DNA of 64,000 nt from Anseranas semipalmata (Eukaryota; Chordata; Aves; Anseriformes; Anseranatidae). The notes beneath the pieces are model-generated. The model saw only the letters and a program-made list of their open reading frames with translations. It was not told the origin of the DNA and ran no database searches. Below, piece by piece: positions 1-12,249 of this stretch (the first letter of the stretch is position 1; each line of letters opens with the position of its first letter). The DNA lies in contig VXAA01001354.1 in assembly GCA_013399115.1 (NCBI GenBank), positions 1,213,822 to 1,277,821 of the forward strand, in the 5' to 3' direction. Made by a program: the position numbers and the translations under genes.

Positions 1-830
1 CCCAGAACTGTGCAGCAGCCTTTGAAGGCAGAGGAAAAAAGTTCAAGCAAAATATTTTTGCTAAAAATATGTTCGGAGAAATGAACTTTTTTTTAAATAG
101 CAGAAAACCAAACTATTATTAAAACAACGCAAAATATTTTATGTCCATATCAATTAAATGAGTAAAACCAAAGAGAATTGTGGATTCTTTACTTGAGTAA
201 ATTTTGTTAAGGAATAGTTTTATAAAGGTCAGAGCATGAGCTCTTTGTCTCTCATGTTGTTGCTAATGGAAAGTTCCACTGCAGATAGCATCACAGTGAC
301 TCCCCTACCCAAGACAAATAGAGATGGGTCTGAGCATTCCCGCATAAGTTTGGGAAAGGTTGAATTTAGATTCAAAGTTTGCAGCTAGCCCTCCTCTCCT
401 TCACAAACGGAGGCCACATCCCTGAATCCAAACTGACCCAGGGTTTGGGGCAAAGTTGGAGCTGAGCCTGGTTCCAGTTTGTGCAGTTTCAACCCATCTT
501 TGAAGGTACAGCAATCGAGGGGTGGGCCATTTCTTAAAGAAGTTTGAGACTGCTCCTGAACCTCCTTCTCCTCCTTTCTAACAACCGTGGCTGATATTTT
601 CATAATCTGGGAACAGAAGAGGATTTGGAGCCCCTTCCGTTAGGCGAGGTCTCTCACCAGCGTGCCTGCCTTGCTGAGCCTCCCCAGTGGACACGGTGGT
701 TACGAGTGCTCAGCACACAGAAGAAAGCAGGCCAAGCAAAGTCTGCTCCCCTGGCTGGCTCTGCTCGCCTCTTGTCTCCATTCTTACTTTTCTATATGTG
801 TGCTGGTTCTGCTCCAGGACTGGGAATCCT

Positions 831-864
831 ATTATTACAGTAATAGTAGTAATAATAATAATAA
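831..864. repeat. (TAA)n microsatellite, short and imperfect
   Basis: The tract reads as TTA, TAA and TAG triplets, with a perfect core of four to five TAA units near 850-862. It is a simple sequence repeat with no evident function and could be polymorphic. Confidence 0.85.
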
Positions 865-1323
865 CTACCCAAGTGGGAACTCAGAAACTTACATCTGGAA
901 AGTTAAGACGTAAAGACTGTTTTGTTTTACTTGTACTTTTTGTTGCTTATGTTTATGACAGATCTGTTTTTCAACAACTTTTATCTCCTTGCTTGTTATA
1001 ACATATCGGAAAAGAGTAAACAAAGCCATTAATCATCATCTCCCATCTTTTCTGGGCACGTCAGATTGTTTTGGAGCGGAGATGGGCAGGGAAACAGCAT
1101 TTATTCCGTCACTCGTGAACTCACTAGGGATACTGCAGGTCATTGCCTTTTCTTCTGGGGAGGTTTGTAAAAGGGAGGAGGACACGGTGACAAACTGCGG
1201 GTATCTCGGAGGGCTCACACTGCCTTGTTCCTGCCCAGTGCCATCCACGCACGGAGTCTGAGCTGGCCTGGCTGGTGACGGCTGTCTCCTTGCAGGCCAC
1301 CAGGGTCCCATGGAACTGCTTAC

Positions 1324-1363
1324 CTGGGATGATCTTCCAGTAGCTTTTGGCACAGCTGACCAT
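1324..1363 (-). other. Candidate short 5' coding exon (ATG to strong splice donor)
   Basis: On the minus strand an ATG at 1,363-1,361 opens a frame of 13 complete codons that runs into CCCAG|GTAAGCAG, a near-consensus splice donor with its GT at 1,323-1,322. The encoded stretch begins MVSCAKSYWKIIPG. The Kozak context is weak (C at -3, G at +4). No clear acceptor or promoter is visible upstream, so this could only be the coding end of a first exon. I do not recognise the peptide. A strong donor after a short open frame can easily arise by chance. Confidence 0.15.
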
Positions 1364-3177
1364 GTGAGCTGGTAAATTCAGCTGGTGATTCTAGAGCAAC
1401 TGGATAATCTGAAAATGGCCCACTTAACCCTTAAGGTCCCTAGTTACTCGCGTGCGGTTGATGTTTCAGCCCTCGGCAGATTCTGTTTGAAATTGCTGTT
1501 TCATGAGGCTGGTGGCCTGGGAGAAGGGGAAGCTCGGCCGGGCTGGGAGCCCTGATGAGGATGCTCTGGGAGCCTGATCAGTGTGAGGTGCTGAAGATCG
1601 CTGCTTTTAAAACACTCGGGAGCACGGGTGGCATCTTGTCTCTGCGGTCTGACCTCCGCTTGTCGGCGCGTGCTGCGGCTGGGGTGTTGTCCTGCCACTG
1701 GCCGTGCTGGCTGTCTGGAGCAGCACGGTGTATCGGACGTGCCCTTTTACTTCGTGCCAGAAGGAAATGGTGTCTGTTCCAACTGATAGATAGGATTTTT
1801 TTTCCTGACATACAGCATTGCAAGCTATAATTTATTACCTGTCTCTGCATTATCACTTTTCTAGATTTCCCCTTTTGTTCAACTGCGTGTGTTCGGAGGC
1901 ACGTGTGCCCTCCCAAGCTCAGGCTCAGGTTTCTGGCTCTAACTCCCACCTTCCATAAATGTTATTTCAATACCATCAGTAGTAGCTCCGTTTTCCCTGT
2001 TTCAGAATCTATTCTGAATTTAACTAATTTGTTCTTCAGGTCATCTTTAAGTCCTTGATGATGATGTCATTCAACTGATTGGCTTAACAAAGACTCCTTG
2101 AACTCCCTGCATTATGAAGCCTCTCTTCAATCATTAATTTTGATCTGGGGTTCAGGTAAAAGGCTGCATAATGCTATTCTGGCGTCCAATTTGTATACCA
2201 GCCACTGGAAATGTAATTTGGTTCTGTTTCACAAGGAAGGCTTATACTGTTAACAAACTTTACGTAAGTGGCCAGGTTTTCTAATACTTCAAATAGGTTT
2301 TCAGTTGAACTTTGGGAAAGAAAATATGGGGGAGTGAACCTTCGCAAAGATTAACTGGCCTCCTGCCTCTCTAAGGAGCGCCCTCCATGGCGACTGCTGT
2401 AGGATGCTGTGCTCTCTATGCCTTTTCCAGCCGTGCAGGACATCTGGATACCGTATGTTAGACTTTCTGGTGGTGCCTGCAGGTGTTGAAGAATCTTAGC
2501 TGTAAATGTGCTTGTCTGCAGACTCTCGCATTAAGGAGCAAGATGTCTCTTGAAATAACTTCTGAAATTAAGATGCTGCATGATTTGGGGAGTTTAAGTA
2601 TTAGCATATTCTCGCAACTTTAAAAAAGTGTCATAGCCAAACTCTTTACTGGTCAGAGTTCTGACATCAGTCCTTCGCTGCTGAGTGTGTCAGAGACCTA
2701 GGTTTTGGGCTGTCTTTGCACATCTTTATCCGTTATCTTCTAGCAGAGACTATGAATCTGTGGACATGGCTTAGTCACTGTGAGATTAACTTCAGTGTTA
2801 ACCGTCAGCATCTCAGTTACTCCTCAATATTTGCCCATGCATGCTTTTACCCTGGAGTAAAAGTACATCAGCTTTTGTTCTTGGAATAACAGACAGCTAT
2901 AAGGATCTGTAAATTCAATTTACACAATGGTATAAATTGTGTTTATCTCACTGAAACTTCTCTATGTGTCCACACCCCTTACAAGATTGCATACGTTGGA
3001 TGGATCCATCAGACTGTACAGGGGACATGAAGAGAAAAGCTTTGTATGATTCATGATACAAGACTTCTGTGCTCAGAGTTTTCTGATTTAACCTCCTCCC
3101 ATCAGTTTACTTGGAGCCACTCTTTGCAACTAGCCTATTGCACAATGGGCCAAGCCAGCACTAGTTTCAAAACATAC

Positions 3178-3296
3178 CTGAGATCTTGGAAGCTTTGCAT
3201 CAAGAACCACAGATTTAAATCATGTATCTCACCTTCAGACAACGTGCAGCAAGTCAAAGTTTGTCCTTCTGAATAGAAAGGTAATATAACACACAT
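3178..3296 (-). other. Candidate internal exon (119 bp), product unknown
   Basis: On the minus strand a pyrimidine-rich acceptor ending in TTTTTTCAG lies directly before base 3,296, and the block ends at 3,178 with CAG|GTATGT, a good donor. The 119 bases between are open in one frame (39 codons plus two bases). The frame starts at an ATG on the first exon base and carries several Cys and hydrophobic residues (MCVILPFYSEGQTLTCC and on). The peptide matches no family I know. It could be a noncoding RNA exon, a fragment of an unrecognised gene, or chance. There is no matching partner exon nearby on the same strand except possibly the ATG-donor piece at 1.3 kb, which would have to lie downstream in transcription. 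Confidence 0.22.
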
Positions 3297-4760
3297 CTGA
3301 AAAAATGTGCAAGAAATAGAAGCAGTTACAGCTAAGCCTAGACACTCCCTTTGCAAGCTGAGAAAAATGCTTTTTCTGGGGAACACTGCTAAGATGTTGG
3401 AATTCTGCCTGTCTCGTCTGTTAAGGGGGTGGCTAGTCACCTTGAGTGCCTGACTTCATGCAACTTTCTCTCTCTCCTCCAAGGCTGCTCAGGGTCGATG
3501 CCCTCCTTAAGTCATTGCTAGCCCTTGAAAACTTTTGTGGTCTCATCTATAACTCTTAAGTAGTTTAATTCATAGAAGAACATAACTCATTGCAACCGTA
3601 TTATATTATACGTTATATTATAGACAAGAACTGATTTCAGGAGCTGTTGGTTACCTCCTTGTGTTAGTATTTTGGCATTTGATTGTTTAGAGAACTATCT
3701 GAAGCTCACTTTCCTTGGGTGATGTATTTCTTATTTTGTCTGAAGAAAATACCTCTATTTTATCTGTGTCTGGAACTGACTTAGGTGGGTTTCTGAATAT
3801 CATACAGAGATATAATATGCTTGGACTGTGAAGCATAAGCCTTTAAAGTACGCATGCCAAGCACTTAAGTGTCCTCTTTTCCTGGGAAGCAGGACTCTAC
3901 TCATTAGGTGCAAGTCACCTAGACTCAAAAGCCACTGGACATTCCCTCAGGTCATCAGCTTCACTCAGGCAGCTCCAATTACCTTTGCAGAATAGTATCA
4001 CTCATAACAACCTAAGTAAATCAGGAAGTCACCGAACAAGGGAAGTAATTACAGCTTCTTTCAGTACTGAAAAAGCAACCTGTTCTTTTACGACCCATCA
4101 AAGCCATGTGTTTGCCTTTAGTGGTTAAAATAAAGGGTGTGCAATTTGGGAATAATCCAGCTATGAAGTTTCCTTAGTAATTGGCAAGTCCTGAAAGGTT
4201 TTCACTCCTGCAATTTAAAGGTGGTGAGCATGAGATTAATTTAATTTTCTTTTAGATTAGCCTTTAAGGGACACTACAAAACCAAAGAATGACATTTTCA
4301 AATGGCAAACCCACATTTCACCTATTTGACATAAAGATTATTTTGTTAACTACCTTTAAATTTCATTTATGATGTGATTTAGTCATGCTGTAAACCAGAA
4401 TGTCTTTCCCTGTAACTATATCAAACAGAATTCAAAAAATATTTGTCACTTTCGTAAAAAGGTCTAACGTGTTACTCAGTCCTAATGGCAGTATTATCAG
4501 TTTACGCAACTCACTCTTGTTTTTCAGTCTTCTTTTCAACACACCCATACATTTGATTCAGATTCAACTGATTCTAGGTGAAAAAATTACTTGTTTGTGA
4601 TAAGCCTACGTGTGTTTTCATGAGCCAGTTTTCAAATGCTTGAGGTACAGGCACATGCCATTGGTTTAATGGAGGGAGCTTTTGTAAATCTGAACATGAA
4701 CCATCTCCTCTTTTTTCTGGGAAATAAGAAAGGCTGATCCCACATGGTACTTAGGGCTGT

Positions 4761-4855
4761 GCTTACACTAAGCATGTGAGTAATCTGGCTGAAATCAATG
4801 GGATGACTCAAAATGCTTAAAATGATGTGCATCCCTGCCCCAGGGCCAAGATGCA
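4761..4855. repeat. Degenerate fold-back interspersed repeat remnant
   Basis: The stretch contains AAGCATGTGAGTAATC, then GAAATCAATGGGATGACTC, then AAAATGCTTAAAA. This order (a 'come-and-go' of AAGCAYGTGAGTA, a central GAARTCAATGGGA, and the reversed arm) is typical of a widespread old palindromic repeat of reptile and bird genomes. The two arms are still partly complementary to each other. I recognise the pattern but cannot assign a database name without a search. Confidence 0.5.
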
Positions 4856-6410
4856 GGACGCTTAATGCTGGGGAAACAGTTCGTTCACTCTTTTTTCTAT
4901 AAGACGTTTTAAAAGGAAGAGTAACAAACACAACAGTGCTCCAGACTTTTGGTAGGGAGAGTGCCTAAAGATCACATCTCAATTTTAGTTTAAGAATTCA
5001 GTGGTTGTATCTTCACGTTGCATTGCTCTGCATTTATTCAGTACTTCTGTGTCAAATTTTCAATGTCCTATCAAATAATTTACATGACAGAGGTGGCCTG
5101 TTTTTCTGTTACTGAGCTCTCGACAAATCTCTGCCTGTTTCTCAGGTGTGGTTGTCGCCGGTACGCGCGTGGCAGTATCTCCGGTAGGCTGGTGGAGAGT
5201 TAACGAAGAGCCTCTGTGCTCAGCTCTCTGTTAGGGCTAGCGCAGCCTTCCCAACAAGTAATCCTTCCATTTCTGATAGGCCAAAACCTCCCTTCTGCTG
5301 GAGAATTTGCACTATGTTACATATTTTTGTTTGCCACTAAAACGTTCTGAGTTTTGTCTTCTAACCCATCCACAAAGAAAGGTCTTTCTGACCGAAGAGC
5401 AAGGGCAGCATCAGCTCAGGGCAGCGAGACTGTCTGCTAATGAGCGTTTAAAGAGAAAAGGAAAACATTAGCACCCTTGACTGCTGAGCAGTTTCCGAAG
5501 GCTCTGCAACCCTCTCTGCTCCCCACAGGCTGTCGGGGTATTCCCAGATCCGCTGTGTGTTCACTGATTCATCCTCTCCATTACTGAGACACCTAAATGC
5601 TTCCAAAGGAAGGCGAGAAACCAGGTCAGCAGAGTGGAAGTAACCAAGGGAAAAACACGTGTTCTTGTGTTGGGAGGAAAGTCAGGGGAAAAAAATGAAT
5701 AGAGAAAAGCGGGAGTAAAAAAGAAAAACAAAACAAAAAACAGTGAAAACATCCACGGTGTGGATTTCAAAACCGACATCTGAACGCTGTAGTATATAGT
5801 CAGTGTAACATCCCAGCAGCTTCAATGAAAAAGCAGAGCTAATGATACGGGCTCTGAAAATCCCACATCCTAGCTATTTGGTGTTTACTCACCAGAACTA
5901 CTAAAATAGAGCTGTGCTCTGCTTATGTTTCTCTTAAATTATTGGGAGAACAGTCTAATTTGAGATGTAGGCTAAGGTGTTGGGAAAAAGATGTCAAAAT
6001 ATTCTCTCGCAGAAAGCAAATGGGTGTCCGGCCTTTTGTGGGCTCGTTCCTCAGGAGCCCAAAAGGCGGCCACCTCTCCAGACCCGCATCCCCAGGCTGG
6101 TGCACAGGACTTCCAAAGGAATATCTGGAGTTCTCTGTGGGGAATTTCCTTTTGTTTCCTCCTCTTGGCTCATAGCTTTGATCCTTTCCCTGTTCGTTTC
6201 TGGATTTTATTTTTCAGCGTAGGTGTACAGGGCTCAAAACAGCCCAACTCCACAACCATTTATCCGCTCCTTCAGGACGGTTTCGCCGCCAGCACCAAGT
6301 ACCCAGGAATGCAGCTAGCTGATGCTGCTGCCAGCATCCAGGCGGATTCAGGCGATCCCAGCCACGGCCAACAAACTGCACGTAGATTGATTTCACTCTC
6401 ATTTTTGCAG

Positions 6411-6513
6411 CTCAGGCCAACTGGGAATGTAAACCGCACTGACCAAGCAAAGTTGGGGAAATTGCCAGCAAATGCAGAAAAAAGGAAAGGAAGGAAGATG
6501 TGGAAAGCACGAG
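6411..6513 (+). other. Candidate internal exon (103 bp), Lys/Arg-rich peptide
   Basis: The acceptor CTCTCATTTTTGCAG ends at 6,410, and the donor GAG|GTAAGAA begins at 6,514. Both are close to consensus. The 103 bases are open in the frame of a longer 182-codon open frame starting at 5,991. Translated, the block is basic (LRPTGNVNRTDQ through EKRKGRKMWKARG) with no known domain. The frame upstream of the acceptor is also open, so openness alone adds little. It may be an exon of a long noncoding RNA. It is not recognised as any gene. Confidence 0.25.
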
Positions 6514-6960
6514 GTAAGAAAACGAATGCTGTTTTTTAATACCTAACATTTTCATTTGGGTCAGGCCTTACAAAACTGTCAAATGTCTATTGAAGTGGCC
6601 TTCCCTTTTGTAGAGAGTGCGACCTCGGATCAGTCCTTCAGTCTGTGGGTGGGGATTAGCTGAATGAGCTGTTTGGCACTGGCACCAGATGGGTACAAAC
6701 CTTAAAACCCACCCATCGGTGCCATTTTGGGCAGTTGGTTCAACCTAGTGTAGGTTTTGGTGCTAGGGAGGAAATGGCAATTCACAGCCAGATTCAGGTG
6801 GGGAAGGAAAATGAGGGCATCCAAAGTGCCTTTCCCCCACGTTTTGAGAGTGTACAGCCCCAAGGGCTGGTTTTGACTCTATGAAGGTAAACTTAGTCCT
6901 CTAGAGGGCATGGTTACACTGATTATATATTTAATAATTAACTAGTATTACCTTGGCTAT

Positions 6961-7017
6961 CTGTTCACTTTTACCAGTGTAAACTGGGAGTAAAGCACTG
7001 ATACCGGCAGAGTTTCA
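6961..7017. repeat. Degenerate fold-back repeat remnant
   Basis: ACCAGTGTAAACTGGGAGTAA followed by GCACTGATACCGGCAGAGTT has the layout of the amniote palindromic repeat with a 'TGTAAA...GTAAAGCCACTGA...CAGAGTT' core. The copy is truncated and diverged. The family name is uncertain. Confidence 0.4.
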
Positions 7018-7323
7018 TTATTGTTAAACCTTGTTGTCAGGTTTTCCATATACTCTCTCTTCTTGAGGAGGCTGATGGTGTGTGGGCCAGAAGGTTTGGG
7101 TTTGATCATTGGAGAAGCTTTCCAAGAGACAGCTGTAATTCTTTCCTTGCTACCAAAATCCAGCGTGAAAATCAGCAAATCTATTTTTTGCGTGTATTTG
7201 TGCTCCTGCTTTGGTTAATCCCAGCATCCCTTGATAGCAGCCTGAGCTGGGTCTTCTGAATAGTAGCATAATATTGTGTTTCCAGTGTTAGAGTCCATCC
7301 TTACCAGAATATATGGCAGCTGC

Positions 7324-7341
7324 AGACACTAGATGGCAATT
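7324..7341 (+). promoter_or_regulatory. CTCF-like binding site candidate
   Basis: The word CACTAGATGGCA matches the core of the CTCF consensus (CCANNAGRKGGCR) at most informative positions. If bound, it would act as a chromatin boundary or loop anchor. A single core match occurs often by chance, so this is weak. Confidence 0.25.
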
Positions 7342-7409
7342 ATTCAGGTTTGGGGAGTCTGGTGGCTCCAATCCCTCAGCCAGATTTCAAAGTTAACAGA
7401 ATTGTGCAG

Positions 7410-7459
7410 ATGTAAATATGGCCACCATCTGTATATGTAAATATGGCCACCTACTATAT
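7410..7459. repeat. Two-copy tandem repeat, 25-base unit
   Basis: Two adjacent 25-base copies (7,410-7,434 and 7,435-7,459) both begin ATGTAAATATGGCCACC and differ only in the last third. Each copy carries ATGTAAAT, one base from the octamer ATGCAAAT bound by POU factors, so the duplication also doubles any site present. Confidence 0.85.
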
Positions 7460-7483
7460 ATGTTTCCCTGATGTGCACACAGA

Positions 7484-7545
7484 GCAGAGATTTGAATCTG
7501 GGAGCTTGTCATCCCAAGGAAGATGCTGCACTACCTGATCCAAAA
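7484..7545 (-). repeat. tRNA-derived SINE remnant
   Basis: Read on the minus strand, GGATCAGGTAGTGCAGCATC resembles a tRNA A-box (consensus TRGCNNAGTGG...AGC). About 25 bases later, CCCAGATTCAAATCTCTG resembles a B-box (GGTTCAAATCC). The spacing fits a tRNA head. The following CTGCTCT is the usual continuation of tRNA-like SINEs in amniotes. Divergence is high, so the copy is old and probably inactive. It could also be a lone tRNA pseudogene. Confidence 0.5.
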
Positions 7546-9856
7546 ATCCACCTCCTCCAGTGAGGCAGCACAAACTGTGGAAAGGCTTTTTAATCTGGAA
7601 GTCACGTCTTTGTAGAGCTTACACAAGGCTCATTTGTCTGTAATGCAAACACCTGCATTTTATTCGGTTTTACAATATTTAAATCCCCTTATAAAATAAA
7701 CGGCTACTTGCTGGAACGTTACCCATGCTGCATGTCCAAGATCTGATGAATTTAAAAGCTAATTTCTAAGATGCATTGGAGAAAGAGAAGGACTGGAAGC
7801 TGCCATCAGCTAATGTTACAAATAGAGACGTATCAGTCTATTTTTTGTGGCTCCCTTCAGCTTCTGAGTACATTCCACATGCACAACATGCTAAGATTTC
7901 TTTTTTGTGTCATTCATAGTGCCAAACCAACACCTAGGAACTGTGAAGCATGTTAATCTGCACTGGTATGGTATCATCATTGAGCTGTGCTGCACAGCAC
8001 CACTTTACTTCTCCTTTTCTTTAGTTAACCTGGAAGTCATCCTTAGCCATTGCATCCTACTTGTGCTGGGCCAAGGTAGTTATAGTCTGATATTTTTTCA
8101 ATTTGCTCAAAAAAAAAAAAAGATGTGTGGCTTTTTTTGATATCTTTCTAATGATTAAGAAGGTGATGTTCTCAACTGGCTTAAAAGATGCCTGCTGGCC
8201 TGTGGGTGAACCAGATGTTCCTTGGGCTGAATCTGTGCTTGCCACTTGAACACGGAGCTTCCTGGGGACAGTATGATTTGTTGTCTCGCGCAGCTTTGTT
8301 GTTAGTGGGTTTGCAGGAAGAATACAGCCCAGAAGGGAGTCTAGTCCCAGAGATTTGATGCTGACCTGGTGATCTGACATTTCTCTGACAATGGATTTGG
8401 ATGTTCTGAGTGATATCCTGGGTCTCTGTTTAATTGCCAAGAAGTCATATGCTCTGGGCCAGGTTTGTGAGACAATTAAAATAGCAATTGCTCCTGAAAA
8501 GCTCGGGATGGGTATTAAGCACAGGAGAACACCTCTTCATAGCTTAGGTTCATGCATCCAGTGAAATCTTTATTCTTCATTTTCAGATCAAAGCCAGGAA
8601 AAACTTTCCCTCAAAACAGAAAAATAAAGAATGTAATTTTCTTTTCTGCCTTTTGTCTTCATTTTTGGCTAATTTTTGGATTTAATAACATGGATTTCCT
8701 GAGAGAACTAACCTAGTGCAGATCTTCGGTTGTTTTCTTTGTGCTCAGCCTGTTTGTCTCTCCATCTCCACCTGCTGTGCCTGATCTTACTGCAGAAGTT
8801 TTGGGAGCAGATGTGGACTGTGTTTAAATCAGTAGGTCCCTGGCCTTAGACACCTTGACTCTGTTAAAATGCTAATGCTGTTACCAACATTAATAAATAA
8901 TAACAATAGAAACCAGTTATGCAAAGCAGATCCTGAGGCCACAGGCACTCAAATTAGCTCTTCTGCAGCTAATCCAGATACCTCTGTGTTATGCTGTAGT
9001 CTGCGGTGTAGACATCCCTTGACACCGCTGTGGGCTGGATGTACTTGCCTGAGTTTTTGCAGTATACACGAAAATGCAGCGTGTAGGCCATTAGAGAGGA
9101 AGGAGGGGGTTGGAACGGAGTTGTGTTGGCTTCAGCGCTGGACATGCTGTCTCAGATCATTGTTACTGCAACCATTTCATTCTAATTCATCCATATCAGC
9201 CATTTTTAGGTCTTTTCAGCATTTCACTCTTGCCATCAGGCCGAAGAAGGCTTTGGCCACGCTTCATTATGCTTGGCCGGTGTCAGCAGAGGAGTGAGTG
9301 ACACTGTTATCCAAGTCTATCTCTCCACCACAGTGCAGACAGCCAAGCACTGTTGGCCCCAATGGATATTGCTCAGCAGATCTTTGTCAGGCTTGCTCAA
9401 ACAAGATATGTTACCGTTGACCTAACAGCTAAAAGTTCATGCCTCTGACTCCGGGATACTTCTTGTCTTGGTGTCATTTGTTCATTGAAATAATTGGTTA
9501 TTGTAAGATTATCACATTAAGACAGATTATTGTTTGTTTGCTTTAAGAAGAATGGCATTGTTCTTAGTATCAGATGCTTGGTAGGTAGTTCTCTTGCTTC
9601 CTATTCCAGTGTGGGTTTGGGTTCATGAAATCAGAGGATATAAGCCTTGAACAGAGCCAACTGCTATACAAACCTCCCCAAGCCTTTGCCAATTTAATTC
9701 ATTGCTGGATGTAATGGAGCTCAGGCTTCTTTTAAGTGAAAGGTGCCAATCATGCAGAATTATACAGTGGTTTTGAACAAAGCCAGCTCACCTGTTTGCT
9801 GGAGAGTTGAATCAGACCACCAAACACATTTGCACTTAGGCCTAGAAATGAGCCAA

Positions 9857-9913
9857 ACCCACAGAGTCCAGATCCAAACCTGGCTTAAGGCTCGCAAAGT
9901 CTGATCTGGATGG
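9857..9913. repeat. Imperfect inverted repeat
   Basis: AGAGTCCAGATCCA near the left end and TGGATGGACTCT near the right end are reverse complements apart from a two-base gap. Together they would form a stem around a loop of about 30 bases. It may be a fragment of a fold-back repeat. No known RNA is recognised. Confidence 0.45.
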
Positions 9914-12249
9914 ACTCTATGGCTTCTTTACGTAAAACATTGTGAGGAGATCAAAGAGTAATGTCAAATTAGACCTCTGAGGCATGACAGCACATCTAGT
10001 CCTGGTTCAGAGCCACCATGGAACATGACCTAACCAACTTCTTATTCTCTGGACAAACGAATCTACAAGTTTTGTTCTGATTTGATCTATTTTTGATTAC
10101 TTCTGGGGTTTTACTTTCCATTCCCTCAGTTCCTAGGTCCATACAAGATCCTAGATCAATTCAAGCATTGCACATCAGAACTGATGGTGACCCACCCTAA
10201 TTTCACAGGGGTTTCTTTAAACGTGGAGCAGCATGCATTTTGGATCTGACATCCAAAGTAGCTGTTTCTCTTCATATTTATTGAATGAATTCAGGGGAGC
10301 TGGCTGTGCTGGGAATGCAAGGGAAAAGGTTAACTTTCATCAGGCATTTTTTTAAAGACACTTTAAAAACTAGCATTTGCTGTGGGGGTTGATAAGCAGG
10401 CCTGTGCATCTTATTTGCACCCTCTGAATGTCAGGTTCAAATCTAACAGAACAAACAAAACTCATCTTTCCAAGACAGAGGCATTACACACTGGGCAGTC
10501 TACTATATTAAATTACTTTGCGGGACATCTTGGGAGCCAAGATCACATCTTCTTTGTAGAAATGCTGTACGAGATCATAGTGCTTTTCACAAAGAGGTTT
10601 GTGTTTGAGTCTGCAGTCTTAACATTTCTGGGATCCATCAGAAAGCACTGGCAACCAGACACCCAGAATAGCGCTGGAGGGTGGTAGCCATCCTGTAAAA
10701 ATGTAATTTCCGACACGGCGTGTGACTTCATCAAGCCAAGAAGCTCTGCAGAAGGATGCGTGCGGAGGTTCCCTGTGAACGCAGGTCAGGCAAGTGTCTA
10801 TAGGTCTGTGGAATTTTAGCATTTCCGAGTTGAAATTCTTATTGCTACATTTTCAAATTTCCTTTCAAGTGCTTAATTACCAACAGCCAAACCAAACTAG
10901 TTTGAAGCCCTAAGTCTCTCTGTCCATCCACAGCCTAACAGCATTGCCAAGCAATATTCTGTTACACTACTCAGTACAAGTTATTTTCTATCCCTTCAAT
11001 GTATTTATAGTTTTAAAGAATACGTTTTCTTTAGATTCTGGTTTTGCTTTTTAATCCTTCAGTGAGTTTACCTCTGTGGAGTCCCTTGCCATCAGAGATC
11101 AAGGGCTAATTTTTTCAGGTCAGTTTGTGGAAATTTAGGTAAATAAGTGGGTATTCCCATAAATCATGTATTTTCAGAGGTCAGTGAAAGTGCATGCATC
11201 TCCATTGCCTCTGGAGAGATTTTTAGCCTTAGCTTCTTGATAAATCAATTAAACTTCCTTTTGCTGACAAAAGTGAGAATAGCACTCTTCACCAACTCAT
11301 TGCACGCACGTTTTGCGTGGGACTTTGAGCATGTTGCTGCCTTAATCCCATTCCCCAAAGAGTCTGTCCTGAATACCTTGGCTTGACCAAATTCCTACTG
11401 ACTTGAGTGGCAGCTCGAGCCATGGAAGGAAAGCAGCAGGGAACACCGCGCATGAAGAAGGTTTGCAGGCACGGGGTGCGCTCCCTGCTGCAGCGAGAGG
11501 CCGGTCCCAGCAGATGTGCTTCTCTGCCGCCTGGCTTCCCCAGGACGTCTGCAGGCAGATGTGTGCCGTGCCCTCCAGCCGTGCACGCGGGCACCACTCC
11601 CCTCTCAGCCTCTCCCCGCTTAGAAGCACAACTGACTTTGAGGAGAGGAGAAGCTATTTTTGCATGAAATGGAAAGGACCTGAGTGCAGAATGAGGACAG
11701 GGAGCATGAAGCAAGGCATGCTGTCTTCAAAATGAGGAAAAAAAATACAGATGTAGAAACAGGTGTTCAGGATATGTCTTTCCCACCTTACATCCCTGTC
11801 CAAGTTAATCCACATTTTGAGGACACAAAATACTGTAAGCATTCCTCCTTCTCCCAATACAACTGCATTCATTCTTCCATCCCACAGCTTTCAGCACCAG
11901 GCATATTCCATCCACACAGAGCATAGCTTGCATACCTCCTCGACCACAAACACACATCCTACTCATAGTCTTCCATGCTTGTGAGCACACAGCAAGTAGA
12001 GAATATTATACTTTGCTTAGGTATTGGCCATTGCCCCAAAAGTGTGTGTGTGTTAAGTAGGAGATCCTCCTCATCATTGCCGGTTCTCCTCTGCCATAGA
12101 AGTCCAGACTGTACTGAATTGCTTTGTCTTTTATAAAACAAAGTAATCTGTGAAATAAAGGGAGAAACTGTGATTAGACACCTGTTGCATAAAATTTTGT
12201 TACATCAAAATGATTATCGCGTTCCGATGGAAAAAAAAGTGTGAGATCA

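Larger units (their letters stand above)
1..6380. other. AT-rich noncoding tract
   Basis: No recognisable gene. Reading frames are short and interrupted on both strands. The tract contains a (TAA)n microsatellite near 840, a minus-strand ATG-to-donor candidate at 1,324-1,363, a minus-strand candidate exon at 3,178-3,296, a doubled ten-base AT word at 3,601-3,622, and a fold-back repeat remnant near 4.8 kb, most of which are listed separately. Composition and the lack of any protein similarity suggest intergenic or intronic DNA of an amniote. I see nothing else of note here. Confidence 0.6.

Noticed and set aside
5991..6539. 182-codon plus-strand open frame
   Set aside because: No family resemblance. 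Only the 6,411-6,513 part has splice support, so the frame as a whole is not called a gene.
9787..9796. Strong minus-strand donor (AACAG|GTGAGC), with similar lone donors near 5,890, 23,505, 43,898, 54,310 and 55,386
   Set aside because: None has a convincing acceptor and open exon on its upstream side, so they are treated as chance matches.
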